From: Neocallimastix lanati (nom. inval.)
Taxonomy: Eukaryota > Neocallimastigomycota > Neocallimastigomycetes > Neocallimastigales > Neocallimastigaceae
Length of the DNA stretch: 64,000 bases
Assembly: GCA_016946835.1 (NCBI GenBank)
Contig: JACVTC010000033.1
Location: 526,001 to 590,000 of the forward strand
Reading direction: 5' to 3'
Positions 27,262-40,062 of this stretch are shown here, in pieces. The number at the start of each line of letters is the position of its first letter. Position 1 is the stretch's first letter. The position numbers and the translations under genes were made by a program. Under the pieces are notes generated by a model. The model was not told the origin of the DNA, did not search any database, and saw only the letters and a program-made list of their open reading frames with translations.

Positions 27262-29040
27262 TTAAAGGTTCTTAACGACAATGTGTGGGTATTCTGGTTG
27301 CCACATGTTGTGCTTTAACCATTCTCTCCAATCCATACCCTTTGGTGGGAATTGGGTAGCAATGTTCATACGTTCAGCCATCTTAGCGACTTCAATACCA
27401 ACTTCAAGAGAAACAGCACGAAGGTTGTCAAGATCTGGGAAGATCTTACCAGTGGCAAGCATTTCTGGAGTACCAAGAGAAGCAATAACACGAGCGCAAA
27501 CTTGGAAGGTTTCGAATGGAACACGGGTGGAACGAGAAGAAACAAGACCTAAACCAATACCTGGGAAGGAGTATGAGTTGTTACATTGGTTAGTTTGGAT
27601 GGTCTTACCCTTCCATTCAACTGGATCGAATGGAGAACCAGAAGCGAAGATAAGGTTACCGTTAGTGAATTCAACAGCTTCTTCAGCAGTACATTCAGAA
27701 CGAGAAGTTGGGTTAGAAAGTGGGAAAATACCTGGCTTTTCACAGTAAGAGGAAACGAAGCTAAGCATTTCCTTAGTGAAAAGCTTTGGACAAGTAGAAA
27801 GACCAAGAAGACAAGTTGGCTTAATCTTTTCTAACATTTCAGCTGGGGTCTTACCACCTTCGTATTCCTTACGCATGAAGACTTGTTGAGATGGTAATAA
27901 ATCATCACGACCCTTACCTAAAAGACCCTTGTGATCAAACATGTAGAATTGAGCGTAAGCTTCTTCACGAGTAGCACCTTCGGCAACAATACAGTCAACA
28001 ATGGTTTCACAGACACCAACACCAGAAGATCCAGCACCAAGACATAAGAAAGTTTCCTTCTTAATATCAGCGAATGTACCACCACGAGCTCTCATGGTAG
28101 CAAGAACAGAAGCAAGAGTAATGGCACCAGTAGATTGGATATCATCATTGAACATACAAATTTGATCTTTGTACTTAAGAAGTAAGTCAAGAGCATTTGG
28201 CATCATGAAATCTTCGAATTGAATAACAGCCTTTGGGAAACGGTCAGTAATAGCAGAAACCCATTCATCAACAAAAGCATGGAATTCTTCACCTTGAAGA
28301 CGTGGATGTTGCATACCGAGGTAAAGTGGATCGTTTAAGAGTTCCTTGTTGTTGGTACCAACATCAAGAACAATTGGGAGAACGTTACGTGGGTTAATAC
28401 CACCACCGCAGACGTAAAGGGTAAGCTTACCAATTGGAATTTGCATACCACCAGCACCAAGATCACCAAGACCAAGAATACGAGAACCATCAGTAACGAC
28501 AATAACATCAACGTTATCGTATGGCCAGTTGGCGGCAACAGCAGACATTTGACCACGATCAGCAGTAGAGAAGTACATACCTCTGGTTTGAGTGAAAATC
28601 TTGTGGAACTTTTGACAAGCTTCACCGACAACTGGAGTGTAAATAATTGGAGCAAGTTCAACGAAGTTTTCAAGAATCATCTTGTAGTAAAGAGTTTCAT
28701 TACGGTTTTGAAGGTGGTTAAGGTAAATGAACTTTTCGAGTGGTTCAGAGATCTTGTCAAGGTTGGTCTTGCAACGCTTGTATTGGGCTTCAAGAGATTG
28801 TGGTCTTGGTGGAACTAAACCACGAATACCAAGACGATCCTTTTCATCAGCAGTGAAAGCGGAACCCTTGTTTAACTTTGGGTCATTGAGAATATCTAAA
28901 CCAGTTTTCTTAGTAACAATAACTTGTTTCTTGTTGTAAACTTCAGTTGGAGCAAAGAAAGTTCTCTTAGCAACTAAAGCACCAGTAGCTGGAAGAATAG
29001 AAGAAACTGGACGAGCAATAGATTGAATTGGAGCAAGCAT
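27262..29040 (-). CDS. Malic enzyme, hydrogenosomal
   Basis: An intronless 592-residue malic enzyme: L-malate + NAD(P)+ to pyruvate + CO2 + NAD(P)H. The first ~27 residues (MLAPIQSIARPVSSILPATG) have Arg, Ser and Ala but no acid, as in hydrogenosomal/mitochondrial leaders. The malic enzyme of Neocallimastix is known to carry such a leader and to have this length. Family residues are in place: Tyr134 in IIYTPVVGE, Lys205 in PIGKL, Glu276-Asp277 in QFEDF, Asp300 in MFNDDIQSTGA for metal and malate, and a Rossmann loop GAGSSGVG at 335-342. In anaerobic fungi the enzyme supplies pyruvate and reducing equivalents inside the hydrogenosome for H2, CO2, acetate and ATP formation. Cofactor preference cannot be read safely by eye. 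Codon use is C/G-richer than in the RasGAP gene, as expected of a highly expressed gene. The ATG at 29040 is the only one that includes the leader. Confidence 0.97.
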   Translation of the reverse strand: MLAPIQSIARPVSSILPATGALVAKRTFFAPTEVYNKKQVIVTKKTGLDILNDPKLNKGSAFTADEKDRLGIRGLVPPRPQSLEAQYKRCKTNLDKISEPLEKFIYLNHLQNRNETLYYKMILENFVELAPIIYTPVVGEACQKFHKIFTQTRGMYFSTADRGQMSAVAANWPYDNVDVIVVTDGSRILGLGDLGAGGMQIPIGKLTLYVCGGGINPRNVLPIVLDVGTNNKELLNDPLYLGMQHPRLQGEEFHAFVDEWVSAITDRFPKAVIQFEDFMMPNALDLLLKYKDQICMFNDDIQSTGAITLASVLATMRARGGTFADIKKETFLCLGAGSSGVGVCETIVDCIVAEGATREEAYAQFYMFDHKGLLGKGRDDLLPSQQVFMRKEYEGGKTPAEMLEKIKPTCLLGLSTCPKLFTKEMLSFVSSYCEKPGIFPLSNPTSRSECTAEEAVEFTNGNLIFASGSPFDPVEWKGKTIQTNQCNNSYSFPGIGLGLVSSRSTRVPFETFQVCARVIASLGTPEMLATGKIFPDLDNLRAVSLEVGIEVAKMAERMNIATQFPPKGMDWREWLKHNMWQPEYPHIVVKNL

Positions 29041-29116
29041 TTTCTATTTATTTTATATTTATAATATTATTATTAATGATTATTTATAAAAATAAAAAAA
29101 AAGGTACTTACTATTT

Positions 29117-29159
<43 letters not shown>

Positions 29160-30451
29160 TATTCCTATTTCTTCAATATTATAAAATTTTCCATTTTACT
29201 TTCTTTCACTAAAACTAATATTTTCATTTCATACACCTATGTAATTTAAGCTATCCTATTACCCATATTTCAGTGATTATATCTTTTTTTATTATATCAA
29301 ATTTCATTATTATAATATTCAAATTTCATTATAATAATAATAATATATATATCTATTCATCACATCCTATATGGAACATTATAATCTACAATAACATTCC
29401 AATTATAAAATTCCAAATTAATACATTTTATTTTTAATTCTATAGAAGTCAGTTAGAGACTTACAATAATTGGGAAGGCAATTAAATTTAAATTTAAATT
29501 TTATTTTCTAATTTTAGATTTAAATTTTTTGTGTAGTAACAAAAAAAAAAAAGGAAAATTTGCTCTTTTTATCCAAAAATTTCACTATATTTTTAAATGA
29601 TTAATATAATGTAATATATTAAACATACAAGATTTTTATTGAATAATTATATTGTAACCTGTTTCTTTATTTTTACTTCTTAGAATTTTTTTACTAGTTC
29701 ATAATAAATTTATTAATATTAAATTATGGTCTTTTTTTTTTTCTTAATAATTAATTTTAAGAATAATAAAATTGTTCTTTAAAAATCATTTTTAATATAT
29801 TAGAATATAATAAAAATTAAAGTATATTTTAATATAAATAAATCAATATATATGTGAATTTCCGAATTAAATATATGATTAATTATTTTTATTGGTCCGT
29901 ATTAATTGTAAAATACATCATAATAGGACGAAAAAAAAAAGTTTTTAAATAGTTTATAATATATACCTTTACACTCCAATATATGATACATATAAACGAA
30001 AATAAATGTTGATAATTAAAAACCTAAAAATAATAATTAATGTTTACAAATGTAAAATTTGTCATATTTATATTTTTATTATTAAATATAAATTATTGCG
30101 TATAATAAAGCAATTAAAAATTAAAAATAATAATGGAAAAATTCGGTAAACTATAAATGGAAGTCTCCATAAATACAATGAATATTGATCTGAAGAAAAA
30201 ATAAAAAAAAATGATAATTTTCATTTTATATAATAGATAATAATTTATGTTGGTTCAAAAGTTGATATTTCATTTACATACCGAAAATATTGATATTAAT
30301 TATCATTAAAATTTAACAAAAAGATTAAATATTACTATCAATTATATCTATGTAAGATACAGTATTAAAGTAAAAAATAAAATATTCACTTTACCAAAAA
30401 ATATGTATTATTAAAAATAGTTTAATATATATTGTTAAAGTTCTTCAAAAA

Positions 30452-30485
<34 letters not shown>

Positions 30486-30794
30486 TAAATATATACATTG
30501 ATATATTTTAATATTTTAATATGATAAAAGATTAATATATAAATTGATATCATTTAAATTTATTATTTGTATTATATTAAAAAATTTCTAACAAAAAAAT
30601 ATTTCTTAGTTTTTATTATTTACATATATTTTTATTTCATTGGTTAGAAAATGTAAATTTTATGGCTTATAAATACATTTTAAGAATATAATACATGGGT
30701 TATAAATGTAGTGGCTTAAATAAATATGTATATAAAATACAATTTGTTTGTTTGTTTGATATTATAAAATTTAAATTTGATTCAATAAAAATTT
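29041..30794. other. AT-rich intergenic DNA with poly(A) tracts
   Basis: Upstream region of the malic enzyme gene. An A-tract at about 29120-29154 lies ~80 bp from its start codon. A second A-tract (30446-30469) runs into (AT)n. The 73-residue frame at 29028-29249 (+) is a read-through of the A-tract. No TATA element stands out from the background. Confidence 0.55.
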
Positions 30795-31201
30795 TCCAGC
30801 TCTGGATTGACCCTGTTACTACCTCCTGATTTTTGTATGAGGCGATTTTCAATCTCCCAGTGTGTTTTTCCCTTTAAATGAAGTTAATGGTCGTTCTCCA
30901 TGGTTAGTATTTCTGTTGCTAGACTATATAATTGCTAGTGCTGAGAGCATTTAACCTGTGAAAGGATTAGTGTAATTGTTCCTCCCTTGATGATGGTTCA
31001 AGAGATCACTGAAAACATCAATGAAAAGAAGCCTGTCATATTAAGAGGCTTAAAGGGAATGTCTTATATATTAGACATGTTTAAAGAGAGGCCTAAGTCG
31101 ACGACGAAACTTTATGGCAAAGAATCCAATGAGGATCTACGTTTAAGGACCTAGCCCTATTGTCCTCCCCTCTCGTTAATCTTATTATTGAAAAAAAAAA
31201 A
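30795..31201 (+). mobile_element. SINE-like repeat, copy 1 (plus orientation)
   Basis: First of four related blocks. It begins with CTCTGGATTGACCCTG, a remnant of a tRNA B box, continues with ATGAGGCGATTTTC, GCTAGACTATATAATTGCTAG, TGATGATGGTTCAAGAGATCAC, AAAGAATCCAATGAG and CTATTGTCCTCCCCTCT, and ends CGTTAATC ... in an A-tail (31191-31201). The same words occur in the same order in the copies at 38.2, 43.3 and 45.0 kb. No protein frame is conserved. The A-box half of the tRNA head is missing here. Confidence 0.82.
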
Positions 31202-34132
31202 TTAAATAAAAGTGAAAATTTTTAAAAGTATGATTACTAATAAAATATAATTATTATATAATAAAATAATATATAATAATTATTAAAAATCAACCTTTAA
31301 AAAAACTTGAATATTATTATTAATAATATAATAAAATAAAATAATTATAAAATATATATCAGATTCTATTATGTAATAATTATTAATTATTAACTAATAT
31401 AAGATTTTAAATATTATTACTAATTATATTAAAATAATTAAAAATAAATAATTTATTAAATTTAAAAATTATATTTAAACATAAAATTCAATAATACTCT
31501 TATTTATTATTTCATTAACAATTAATAATTAATTAATGAAAGAATAAAATCACTTTTAATATTTAAAAAAAATTAGCTTATTTATTTTAATATAAAAAAT
31601 GTTTAATTAGAAGAAAAAAAAAATTTTTTTTATTTAATTTTTAGTAATACAACAATAAAAATTTATAAGTTAATATTAGGATAAAAAGAATATGTAAAGT
31701 ATATTTTATTAATATAATTTATTATAAATTAGTAAATACAAAGTAATGTCGGTTACAGGATAATTTTTTTTTTTTTTAAATAAATTAAAATCAAAAATAT
31801 TTTATTATATACTTTATAAAAATTTTTAATTTTTACTACTAATTGTTATTGAAACGTGGCATTATTTAACTACTAAATGTTATTGCAACGTGGCATTATA
31901 CTACTAAATGTTATTGTAATGTGGATATTATTTTCAAAGTATTTAACTTCTTTTTTTTTAAATATATATATATATAATAATTAATTGAAACAATATATAT
32001 ATATATATATATATTACCATAATTAATAATACAGATTATAAATTTATATTTTAATATCATTATGAAATATCAATATAATTCAATATTTATTATTTCATAG
32101 AATAGATATTATTAAATTTTTTTTTTTTTTTTATTTTTTTAAATTTACTTTTTGAATTTTAAATAAAGTTGTTATTTTATAATATAGATAATATTAGTTC
32201 ATTATTATTATTAGTTATTTATTTTTATTATCATATGCTTTTTAAAAATAATTTAAACAAATATCATTTATTGTTATTAAAATATTAATACTTATTTATT
32301 ATTATAATATAAGTAACTTTCATAAAATGTTATAAATTTTTAAAATATTATTACTACTAATAATCATATTAATATATGTTATGAACTTAAATATTTTTAT
32401 AAGAGGCAAATATAATATTATTTTTTATTAGTAATATACCTGAATTTTATAATAAATATATATTTCAAATTTATTAATTTAGATATTTAAAATATATATA
32501 TTTTTTTTAATTCTAATAATCTTTCATAATATTTTAATTATAAAATATTAAAAATAATTTTAAAACTAACCCTTAAATACAAATTATTATTTTATTATTG
32601 ATAGTCGATTGATGAACACAATAAAAATTTTTCGTTGAAGGTTGATCTTTTAAAACATCCATTCATTATAATTCATATATAAATATTTACTTCTCTCCTA
32701 TTTATATATTTATAATTATTAAATAGTTGATTGATGAACACAATATAAATTATATAATTTCATAATAAAATTTTAATAAAAAAATTAATAGTTTTTATAT
32801 CAAGCCCTATTGTATTAAAATAAACTTTAAATTCTAAATAAAAAATTTTTTTCTGCATTGTAATTAATCGAATAAAAAGAAGTGGAATAAAAAAATATTT
32901 TTTTAAATTTTATATATTATCTTATGTATGTACTATATATATTTTTTATTATAATATAATATATTAAACTTTATTATTTATTAATAAGATAATACTTATA
33001 TGATAGCTATTAAATAATATATAATATACAGTTTTATTTAAATAACAAAAAAAAAAAAATTCTAGATTCCTTTTTAATTCTTGATATTATTTTTCTATAT
33101 TACTAATCCATATATTAATCTGACATTCTATTATTCTATTTCCTAAATAATTAATAAATTTAATATTAAATTTTTTTTATTTATTGTTTATTATTTTGTT
33201 TATTTATTTTTTTAAAAGGAAAAAAAATTAAGAGATAAATCTATAAATATTATTATTCTACAATGTTTTCTCTATATCAATAAAAGCATTTACACTAGAA
33301 AAAAAAAAAAAAAAAAAAAAAAAAAGATTTCATGCTGAATACTATGAAATTTTTACCAATAAAATTCCGTTTTATATTTAAGTCAATTAGCAAAAAGAAA
33401 AAATAAATTAATAAAAAAAAAAATGAATATAATAAATTTATAATCGAAAATAAATTGATATTATGGAAAAGTATAAATTTTTTTTATAATTTGTTCATTT
33501 TGTTCGAGTAAAATTCGTGTATATAAATTAAATATATAAATACATAAATAAAATATATGTAAATAATATATAAATAAATAAATATTAAAATTCTATTAAT
33601 TAATTAAAAATTTTATTAAATATTTTAGAATTACTAAATTTTAATCAAACTTTGTGGGTTTTAGATTTTTTTTTTTTTTTTAATATTAATATTAGAAAAA
33701 AAATTTTTTTTTAAAAAAAAAAAATTTAATATTAATATTAATAATAAAATGTCATATTAATAAAATTAATTATTTTAATTATTTTAATATATTAAAATAA
33801 TAAATATAAATTATATAAGAATTTGTTTTTCTATTTTATTTTAGTACCACCTAAATAACAAATAATTTTTAATACTACCTAACATAATAAAACTAACAAG
33901 ACTATTTTAATAATTAGAATAACAATAATTAAAAAAAAAATTAAAAAAAAAAAAACTTTTTACAAAATATGAAAAAATATATTAATAATTTAATATAAGA
34001 TATAATAACTAATATTCTATTTAATTATTAATATGTTACACGAGTAAAAAAAAAACAATTTAATTATCTCCAAAATGGCAATTTATTAATGATTGGTGAA
34101 TTAAAACAAGTAATAATTAAAAAATTTTTTTG
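31202..34132. other. AT-rich intergenic DNA
   Basis: No gene recognised in 2.9 kb. Contents are poly(A)/poly(T) tracts (for example 33299-33325), (TA)n runs near 31962-31974 and 31995-32013, a short GC-richer tandem repeat (listed separately) and two copies of GATTGATGAACACAATA at about 32609 and 32730, 120 bp apart. Confidence 0.5.
31835..31930. repeat. Three-unit tandem repeat with an ACGTGGCATTAT core
   Basis: Three imperfect units of about 30-35 bp read CTACTAATTGTTATTGAAACG, CTACTAAATGTTATTGCAACG and CTACTAAATGTTATTGTAATG, each followed by TGG; units 1 and 2 continue CATTAT. It is the only GC-richer motif in several hundred bases. Confidence 0.8.
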
Positions 34133-34140
34133 TATAAAAG
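34133..34140 (+). promoter_or_regulatory. Candidate TATA box of the SDR gene
   Basis: TATAAAAG lies 101 bp before the ATG of the SDR gene, and ATTGG (a reverse CCAAT) lies 40 bp further upstream. TATAAA-like words are common in such AT-rich DNA, so the call leans on spacing and on the GC-richer context around it. Confidence 0.4.
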
Positions 34141-34240
34141 AAATGCGACATATACAATTAAATAATTTTTACTTCACAATTATTTTTAATTTCAAAAGTA
34201 TTATATTATTATAAAATAAATAAAAAATAAATAAATTAAA

Positions 34241-35011
34241 ATGACTGTTTCTGAACAAAAGCTTTTAGGTAAGGTTATTGTTATCTCTGGTGGTGCCAAC
34301 GGTGTTGGTAAGGCTGCAGCCAAGGAATTCGCCAGACAAGGTGCTAAGGTTGTTATCGGTGACAGAGCTCCAGCTGATGAAACTATGGCTGGTATTAAAG
34401 CTAACGGTGGTGAAGGTTTCTATGTTTACACCGATTTACTTAAGGTTGCCGACTGTAAAAATTTATTTACTCAAGCTTATGAAAAGTACGGTAAGATTGA
34501 TGGTTTCTTTAACTATGCTGGTATTACTCCAGTTTCTCCACTTGATACTTGTGATGAAGAAACTTTTGATGCTGTAATGGACACTAACTTTAAGGCTTGC
34601 TTCTTCTGTTGTCAAGAAGCTATAAAATACATGAGAATGAATCACGGTGGTTCTATTGTTCTTACTGGTTCTGCCCATGGTTGGGGAGGTCAAAAGGACA
34701 GATGTGCCTACGCTTGTTCTAAGGGTGTTCTTCGTATTTTAATGGAACATATTTCTCACCAATATGCTTCTGAACAAATTCGTTGTAACTATTTAACTTT
34801 AGGTTGGACCCCAACTGAAGGTGAAATTGCCTTAAGAAAATCTCAAGGTGAATCTGAAGAACAATTAAGAAAGCGTGCTGCTGCTTGCTTACCAATGGGT
34901 AGAATGTGTGAAGTCACTGATTATTTAGATGCTCTTGTCTTCATGTTCTCTGATGGTTCTTCTATGATGACTGGTAGTACTTTCAGAATGACTGCTGGTG
35001 AATACATTTAA
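34241..35011 (+). CDS. Short-chain dehydrogenase/reductase (SDR family)
   Basis: An intronless 256-residue classical SDR, normal length for the family. It has a glycine-rich nucleotide loop SGGANGVG (16-23, in place of TGxxxGxG), an acidic residue at the end of the second strand (Asp41 in VVIGDRA, favouring NAD+), NYAG (91-94, usually NNAG), structural Asn116, and the catalytic Ser144, Tyr157 and Lys161 (YACSK). The usual PG after the sixth strand is replaced by LGWTP, and the C-terminus ends TGSTFRMTAGEYI. It should be a cytosolic NAD(P)(H)-linked oxidoreductase; the substrate cannot be told from sequence. There is no leader peptide. The lack of introns and the bacterial-like SDR pattern would fit transfer from a rumen bacterium, but that is inference. 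Neighbours on both sides are retroposon-rich intergenic DNA. Confidence 0.93.
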   Translation: MTVSEQKLLGKVIVISGGANGVGKAAAKEFARQGAKVVIGDRAPADETMAGIKANGGEGFYVYTDLLKVADCKNLFTQAYEKYGKIDGFFNYAGITPVSPLDTCDEETFDAVMDTNFKACFFCCQEAIKYMRMNHGGSIVLTGSAHGWGGQKDRCAYACSKGVLRILMEHISHQYASEQIRCNYLTLGWTPTEGEIALRKSQGESEEQLRKRAAACLPMGRMCEVTDYLDALVFMFSDGSSMMTGSTFRMTAGEYI

Positions 35012-38000
35012 GCAATTTATTTAAATTATTTATTTTATAGTATACAAAAATACTACTTTTTTGTAATTAATTTTTAATATTTATATAATGTATATAAATA
35101 TTAGTCATAATTTAAAAAAAAAATTAATAATTAATAGAATGTAAATAAATAATAAAAAAAAGTTTTTTTTTTTTAATAAATGGAAAAAAAAGAACTAATG
35201 CAAATAAATAGAAAAATAACAAAAATTACTAAAGATTTAAAAATAAATATAAATAATACAAATAAATAACAAAAGAACTAAATTACTAAAATAATTAAAA
35301 AGTAATTGTAATATAAAGAAAAAAAAATAAAAAAGAACTGAAAATAAATTCAAAAAATTTAATAAAAAAAAATAATACAAATTAAAATAAGTAAATAAAA
35401 AAGTAAATATTAATATATATTATTTTAAATTTATTAATTTTTAAAAATCAAATTGTTGGTGTTAATTAAAAGTAAGTTTTTATGGTATTTAAAATTTGTT
35501 TTAGATGAAATAAATATTAGTTAAAATTAGTAATAATATTATTATTACTTAGGAAATTATAATTCTGATTAAATATATATAAGTTTAAAAATTCATATGG
35601 CGTAATAAATCACTTAAATATAATAATTTTGTTAAAACGGTCAGTCAAAATCTTAAATATCATATTTATAATAAAATATATCTATTATATCTATAAAATA
35701 TTTCCTTTTTTTTTTTTTCTTTACTATTATTAATATTCTGTAATACTGTTTTATCAAGATTTTTATTTGTGTATTGAGCACATTTCATAAAACGTTCCAC
35801 ATGATTAATTTGGTATATTATTGTATGATATACCTAAATAGTCATATATAGTAGGATACAAAATAAAGTTTATTAAATATAAAAAAAAAAAAAAAAAAAA
35901 AAAAGAATATTTATATATTCCTTTTATTAATTTAAAATTTTGAAACAATTTATAGAGCTTTAAAATTAAATTAAAAATTTTTTAAATTTTTAATTTAATT
36001 TGGAAAAACTTATTTTAATAATGTAATTAATTTTAAAATTAAAAAAAAAAAACAATATATATTGAATCTTTAATAAATCAAATATCATTTATTTATTATT
36101 TAATATATAAAAGTTATAAAATTATTATATTTTATTAATATATAATAATATATTTACTTTAATATTATATTTATATTATTTTTATGATAAAATTGGTCTA
36201 CATTTATTTGAAAAAAAAAATTAAAAAAAATTTCATTTAAACAATATATAATTATTTAAATACCAATATATTTTTTTCAATTTTAATTTGATTAACCTAA
36301 TAATAAAAATGATAAAGATATCATAATAAGTAAATTAATATAAAATATCTTTTTTTTTCTTTTTATTATAATATTGTGTACATTTAAAATATTTATTACA
36401 TAAATATATTATTTAAAGAAATGTTCTTCTTAAAATATTCAAAAAAAAAATATATATATATATTATAATTATATTCCTGTTCATATTTTTAATTAATAAA
36501 ATTAAAAAAAAATATTATATTTTTAGCCTATTAAAAATTCTTATAAAAAAAATTAGGCAAATTCAAAAAAAAAAAAAAAGAAAAAAAAAGAACTATTATC
36601 TATGAAAAATAAGATACAAAATAATTATTGAAAGTCGTTATAATAAAAAAAATTTTTTTGAATTGAAAATGAAAAAAAAAAAAAAAGGAAAAATATATTA
36701 TTTTAACTTAATAATGTATGTTTTAAATTATAAATTTTTTTTTTTTTGAATAAATAATATATATTAATATATTATTTAAATTAAAATATAATTATGGTAT
36801 AGATAAACCTATATACTATAATGTATCATAAATAAAATAATTTTTATATAATAAAAATTATTGATTATAAATACTTATGCTATTATTATTTTATTATGAT
36901 AATTACTTGAATTAATTCTTTTAATGGTTAAAAAAACTATTTATTATTAAAAAACATTTTATATAATTTTTTTTATTAATATTCTCTAAAATATAACCAT
37001 TATCATTAAATAAACTTAAATACTTCAAAATTTATGTTCATATTTTAAAAACTACATAATCTCTTATTCTTTGTATTCATTATTTTCAATTCAAATATTC
37101 AATATTTAATTTATATAATATATTTAATTTATATTGGTTTATATGAAATTATAAATAGATGCGATATATCTAATAATTTATATAACTTATTATTAATTAT
37201 TAAGAAAAAAATAGCTGAAATAATCTATAATTTATATAATTTATATATTGCATAATTTATTAATGTATTATTTTTATTTGTATATTATTTTATTTGTATA
37301 TTATTTTATTTATATATTATTTTATTATTTGTATATTATTTATTTTTGTATATTATTTATATTTGTATATTATTTATATTTGTATATTATTTATATTTGT
37401 ATATTATTTATATTTGTATATTATTTATATTTGTATATTATTTTTATTTGTATAAATAAAATTTGGTATATTATTGAATATTGATATAAAACACAAAAAA
37501 CAAACAAACCTTAATTATTAATAAAGTAAATATATTAATAATTACAAAAAAAAAAAAAAAAAAAAATTTAAAAGTAGCAGAAAAATGAAACGTGAAATAA
37601 AAATAATGTGATAAAAAAAAGTTAAATAAATTTATGTATAATTGTAATTGTAAATTTATTTTATATATATTATATTACTATTTTATGTAAATATAAATTT
37701 ATTGTTAAATTATATATTTTTCTCATCAATTTTTATTTTATATCTTAATATCTTTATTGAATTTATTATATTTTTATTTTATATTTTTTTCTTATATTTT
37801 TTATAATAAAATATCTCACTAAAAAGGAATTTTAGAACTTAGTTTATATAATATATAATATATAAGTAAAGAATTCTAAACCAATTTTAGTTATGAAAAA
37901 TAATAAATAAAATATTGATAGAGTAAATTTATTAAAACTAATAAATATACAATATTTATTCAATAAAACAATAAAAAGATATATATAATAATATCCTTAG

Positions 38001-38227
38001 TAAAAATAAAAATATAAATATATATTTTAATAATGCATTAAAACAAACATAATAAATAAAATAAGAATTATCTCAAATAAAATTTTATATCATAAATATA
38101 TAGGTATATAATATTTTTAATATTTATTCTAAGTTATAGAAATAAATGTTAAATGTAATTAATCAAATAATATTCTAATTATTATATTATGTAATAAATA
38201 AATATATGAAACAATTTGTTTTTTTCC
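35012..38227. other. AT-rich intergenic DNA
   Basis: No gene recognised over 3.2 kb. It holds many A-tracts (35880-35904, 37546-37566) and one tandem array listed separately. Open frames in it are translations of the array. Confidence 0.55.
37258..37455. repeat. 17-bp tandem repeat array
   Basis: About eleven units of a 17-mer TATTTGTATATTATTTA, irregular at the 5' end and nearly exact from about 37340 on. The 78-residue frame through it (37248-37484) is only Tyr/Ile/Leu/Phe repeats. Confidence 0.9.
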
Positions 38228-38682
38228 TTTTTTTTTTTTTTTTTTTGGAATTAATAAGAGAGGAGGACAGGGTCACCAATCTCTCCCCATAAATGTATCA
38301 GATTCTCATTGGATTCTTTGCTAAACTATTTGAGCATCGACAGACGGATTTCTCATTATGTAAATGCCAATATGAAAGACATTCACTATATGACGCTTTA
38401 TACGACAGGCTTCTTTTCAGTGATCTCTTTTACCATCATCAAGGGAGGAACAACAATATTAATCCACTTATTAATCAAATGCTCTCTATATTAGCAATTA
38501 TATAGTCTAACAACTGGAAGACTTACCATGACGAGAGAACACCAACTTCCTTTATGGAAAAAAAAATACTCTAGGAAGATAAAAATTATTCAATATAAAT
38601 TCAGGGGATAGTCTTGGGGTCAATCTAGAAGCCTTACATGTATTAGCCAAGAATATTAACCACTAGAGAAAAACTGGAAAGA
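38228..38682 (-). mobile_element. SINE-like repeat, copy 2 (minus orientation), with tRNA-like head
   Basis: On the minus strand the copy starts near 38682 with a tRNA-like head. TCTAGTGGTTAATATTC resembles the A-box region of Asp/Glu tRNAs, and about 20 bp on, GGCTTCTAGATTGACCCC marks the B-box position (compare GGATCGAACCC). The body has TTAGACTATATAATTGCTAA, CCTTGATGATGG, AAAGAATCCAATGAGAATC and GACCCTGTCCTCCTCTC, and ends TTATTAATTCC plus a poly(A) tail (T-run 38228-38246). The small frames at 38293-38505 are not conserved in other copies. Confidence 0.85.
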
Positions 38683-39493
38683 AATATGAAACAATTATTG
38701 AATCAAAAACCTCTAAATATCATCATTAAAAGGATGATGATGATTATAACATTTATAATATAAATATATAAATAAAATATATTATATAACTATATAATGG
38801 ATATAGTTTATGAACATTTTTACAAATACTTTGGAGTAGACTTTTAAATGGAGAATTATAAAATATTAATTAAAATATAATAAATATTATATCAAATTAT
38901 ATAAATATTAATTCAAGAAATAATTTTAAAAGTAATTAAAATATTTATTATAATTAAAAAAAAAAAGATAAAATATAAATAAAAAATAAAAAAAAAGGAT
39001 ATTTTTATATAAACTAATCCTTATTCATCTTTATTTATTCTATATTCATATTGTGGCTAAAGTAATATTATTAATGATATTTGATATTTGAATTGTGGCT
39101 TTTTAAATTTTTATTGAAAAAATTTAATGTATCTTTGATATTGTAATCATATCCTTTTATCATGTGGCTTGAGTTTAAACCACTGAATATTAAGCATTAT
39201 TGAAATTTTTAAAATTTTTTTTTTCATAAATTATTAATCTGTTAAGTATATCAAAAAGATATTATGTATTTTAAAATATATAATATCTTTTTATATATAT
39301 TTCAATTAATAAAGTTAAATATATAATTATTTGTTATATATATTGGTAATATAATGAAAACTTTATACAAATATATCATATGATTTAATATAATAGATCA
39401 AAAAAAAAAAAAAAGTAGGACTCATTTAAATAGTAATTATTATTATTATTATAAGCATGAACACTAATCTTTTGATATAATAAAGTTATACAT

Positions 39494-39528
<35 letters not shown>

Positions 39529-40026
39529 CGCACAACGGCAAATAAATAATATTTTAAAAAATTATAAAAAATTAAAATTAATAATAATAATAATAAAAAA
39601 AGATTTTAAGAGTTAAATATAAAACTAAAAATTATAAAATACATAATAGTAAAACTTGCTCTAATATTTTTGTCTTATATATCTTATATATACATATATA
39701 TAAATATAATGGATACTATCATATTTAATAATAAGAATAAGCAATTTAATAATATATTAAAAATATATTATAATATATTTTCTGTTGGAACTAATTAATT
39801 CAAATTAATATAATAAAATTATTAAAAAAAAATTAATAATATATATCATAATGTGGATTATACATTGAATTAAAAAGAAATATACCATTAAATATTGACA
39901 TATCTTATAATCTGTAATATGTTATAACTAATGATTTTTTTTAAAAAAAATTATAAAAATATGTAATTTTCAATAATATGGTGAATATAATAAGATGATA
40001 ATCTAAAAAATTAAAAAAATATGCTT

Positions 40027-40062
<36 letters not shown>

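Noticed and set aside
30795-31201. Functional tRNA gene in the SINE heads
   Set aside because: Acceptor stem and anticodon arm do not pair, and the two plus copies lack the A-box half; tRNA-derived only.
38293-38505. 70- and 61-residue frames (+)
   Set aside because: Lie antisense to a SINE copy and are not open in the other copies.
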